From CAYTBN01 sp964542165 (GTDB taxonomy: Bacteria; Myxococcota_A; UBA796; UBA9615; CAYRNR01): 64,000 bases of DNA. The notes below the pieces were generated by a model. That model worked only from the letters and a program-made list of their open reading frames with translations, had not been told where the DNA came from and searched no databases. Positions 62,565 to 64,000 of this stretch are shown one piece after another. Numbering within the stretch: the first letter of the stretch is position 1; every line of letters starts with the position of its first letter. The position numbers and the translations under genes are program-made. Location: the NCBI GenBank assembly GCA_964542165.1, contig CAZITQ010000007.1:1-64000 (forward strand). Direction: 5' to 3'.

Positions 62565-64000
62565 GTGGAGGTGCGCGTGTCGTACGACCTGTCCGCGATC
62601 CAGTCCCCCCGCCTCGCCGGCACCCTCCTGAAGATCCTGACCGGCGCCCTCGAGAGTCCACTCACTCGCTGGTTGCTGATGCCCAAGCTGCTGCGGGACG
62701 CGGGGATCGGCGCGTTCCGCGAGCGGGCCCTGGTGGAAGCCCCGTCGGTGCGTCCGCCGCTGCCGGGGCGCGGCGCGCTGGAGTTGGGGGTGCCGGGCGA
62801 GGAGCTGGACCTGGACGCGCTGGGGGAGGGTGCGCCCGGGGCGCCCGGGTTCCGCTTCGAGACCGTGGCGGACTTCGCCCGGGCCTACCGGTCCGGGGAG
62901 ACCACGCCGGTGGAGGTGGCCCGTCGGCTGCTGGAGGCCTGCCACACTCTGGACGAGCGTGATCCGGCCATGCGGCTGATGATCGCCCAGGACGCCGACG
63001 ACGTGATGGCCCAGGCCGAGGCCTCGGCGGAGCGCCACACCCGCGGCGAGCCCCTGGGGGTCTTCGACGGCGTCCCGGTGGGGGTCAAGGACGAGCTGGA
63101 CCAGGTGCCGTACCCCACCACGGTGGGGACCTCCTTCCTGGGCACGTCGCCAGCCACCGAGGACGCGACGGTGGTGGCCCGCTTCCGGGCCCAGGGGGCG
63201 CTGCTGTTCGGCAAGACCGCGATGCACGAGATCGGCATCGGCGTGACGGGGCTCAACCCCCACCACGGCACGCCGCGCAACCCCTACGATCCCGGACACC
63301 ACACGGGCGGATCGTCGAGCGGTCCGGCGGCGGTGGTGGCGGCGGGGTTGTGCCCGGTGGCCATCGGCGCCGACGGCGGCGGGTCGATTCGCACCCCAGC
63401 GGCCCTGTGCGGGGTGGTGGGACTCAAGGCCACCTACGGCCGGATCAGCGAGCACGGCGCCTTTCCCCTGTGCTGGAGCGTGGGGCACGTGGGGCCCCTG
63501 GCCGCCACGGCGCGGGACACCGCCCTGGCCTACGGGGTCATGGCGGGGTTCGATCCGGAGGATCCCTACACGGCGGTCCAGCCGACCCCGACCCTCGACG
63601 GGGTGGGGGAGTCGGACCTGTCGGGGATGACGCTGGGGGTGTACCGCGCCTGGTTCGAAGACGCCGAATCCGACGTGGTCCGCGCCTGCGACGGGCTCCT
63701 GCGCGAGCTCGAGGAACGGGGCGCCAGCGTCCGCGAGGTGGAGCTGCCGGACCTGGAGCTGTGCCGCATCGCCCACCTGATCAGCATCGCGTCGGAGATG
63801 CTGACCTCCATGGGGCCCCTGCTGCCGGAGCACCGGTCGAAGCTGGGGCTCGACGTGCGGACCAACCTGGCCCTGGCGGGACAGCTGACCAGCGTGGACT
63901 ACGTCAAGGCCCAGCGGGCCCGCACTCGGGTGAGCGAGATCTTCGCGGAGGTCCTGTCCGGTGTGGACGCCATCGTCACGCCGACCACCGGTCGGACGGC
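62565..64000 (+). CDS. Amidase-signature enzyme, FAAH-like (3' end outside window)
   Basis: An open frame of 478 codons runs off the window. It has a roughly 90-residue N-terminal extension (LLKILTGALESPLTRWLL could associate with membrane). The amidase core follows, with Lys in VPVGVKDELD, cis-Ser in HTGGSSSGPAAV and nucleophile Ser in DGGGSIRTPAALCGVVG, so the triad is intact. The length before the core resembles fatty-acid-amide-hydrolase-type amidases. The start is one of the in-frame GTG codons at 62565, 62571 or 62577; TATGCT 6 nt before the first suggests a leaderless start there. Confidence 0.88.
   Translation, partial: MEVRVSYDLSAIQSPRLAGTLLKILTGALESPLTRWLLMPKLLRDAGIGAFRERALVEAPSVRPPLPGRGALELGVPGEELDLDALGEGAPGAPGFRFETVADFARAYRSGETTPVEVARRLLEACHTLDERDPAMRLMIAQDADDVMAQAEASAERHTRGEPLGVFDGVPVGVKDELDQVPYPTTVGTSFLGTSPATEDATVVARFRAQGALLFGKTAMHEIGIGVTGLNPHHGTPRNPYDPGHHTGGSSSGPAAVVAAGLCPVAIGADGGGSIRTPAALCGVVGLKATYGRISEHGAFPLCWSVGHVGPLAATARDTALAYGVMAGFDPEDPYTAVQPTPTLDGVGESDLSGMTLGVYRAWFEDAESDVVRACDGLLRELEERGASVREVELPDLELCRIAHLISIASEMLTSMGPLLPEHRSKLGLDVRTNLALAGQLTSVDYVKAQRARTRVSEIFAEVLSGVDAIVTPTTGRT

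Overview
The window is strongly GC-rich bacterial DNA with closely packed genes on both strands and no gap over about 300 bp once the broken kinase gene at 39934-40297 is counted. It looks like a member of the deltaproteobacterial lineages, most likely Myxococcota or a close relative. The reasons are a papain-like protease carrying DxDGDG-type metal-binding repeats and a MYXO-CTERM-like tail, a protein with eight tandem 'choice-of-anchor D' repeats, about a dozen lipoproteins of which six have Asp-rich stretches near the lipobox cysteine, and the thrS-infC-rpmI-rplT-pheS-pheT-ihfA-merR gene order. This is inferred from gene content; no 16S rRNA is present.

Layout. 1-4590: 3' part of dnaE, an inverted pair of heptamer arrays, an AI-2E/PerM-type permease, lipB and a small secreted protein. 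4614-16688: a catabolic island. A seven-gene minus-strand operon runs from 14539 to 4614: DUF2877, fdrA, DUF1116, cyclase-family hydrolase, a fused molybdenum/FAD hydroxylase, its 2Fe-2S subunit and a cytosine-deaminase-like amidohydrolase. An amidase diverges from it, followed by a convergent thiolase-fold protein. Together these suggest oxidation, deamination and ring opening of an N-heterocycle, with the carbamoyl group ending on phosphate through the FdrA/DUF1116/DUF2877 complex. fdrA is split by a frameshift in a G/C homopolymer tract. 16845-25341: secreted and membrane proteins plus tRNA-Val(GAC). 25494-33694: the translation operon, interrupted between pheT and ihfA by an Asp-rich lipoprotein with its own promoter-like sequence. 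33729-43227: lipoproteins, a NYN/PIN-like nuclease, a three-part membrane-anchored protein, the papain-like protease, a decayed Ser/Thr kinase and two bacterial-PH proteins. 43352-45230: RNase HIII with an apparently duplicated N-terminal module and a divergent YrdC/Sua5 protein. 45366-52328: low-complexity, beta-helix, RTX-like and repeat/vWA surface proteins, with a structured 162-bp inverted-repeat element. 52509-64000: YihY/BrkB, a glutamine-transaminase/omega-amidase-type pair, a lipase-like lipoprotein, a STAS protein, a GspE/PilB-type ATPase, a rhomboid protease and the 5' part of a second amidase.

Several starts (14566, 62188, possibly 62565 and 34315) sit 6-7 nt after a -10-like hexamer, which suggests leaderless transcripts. 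Starts were chosen by ribosome-binding site, signal peptide and family length; many long open frames are antisense artefacts of GC content and were left out.
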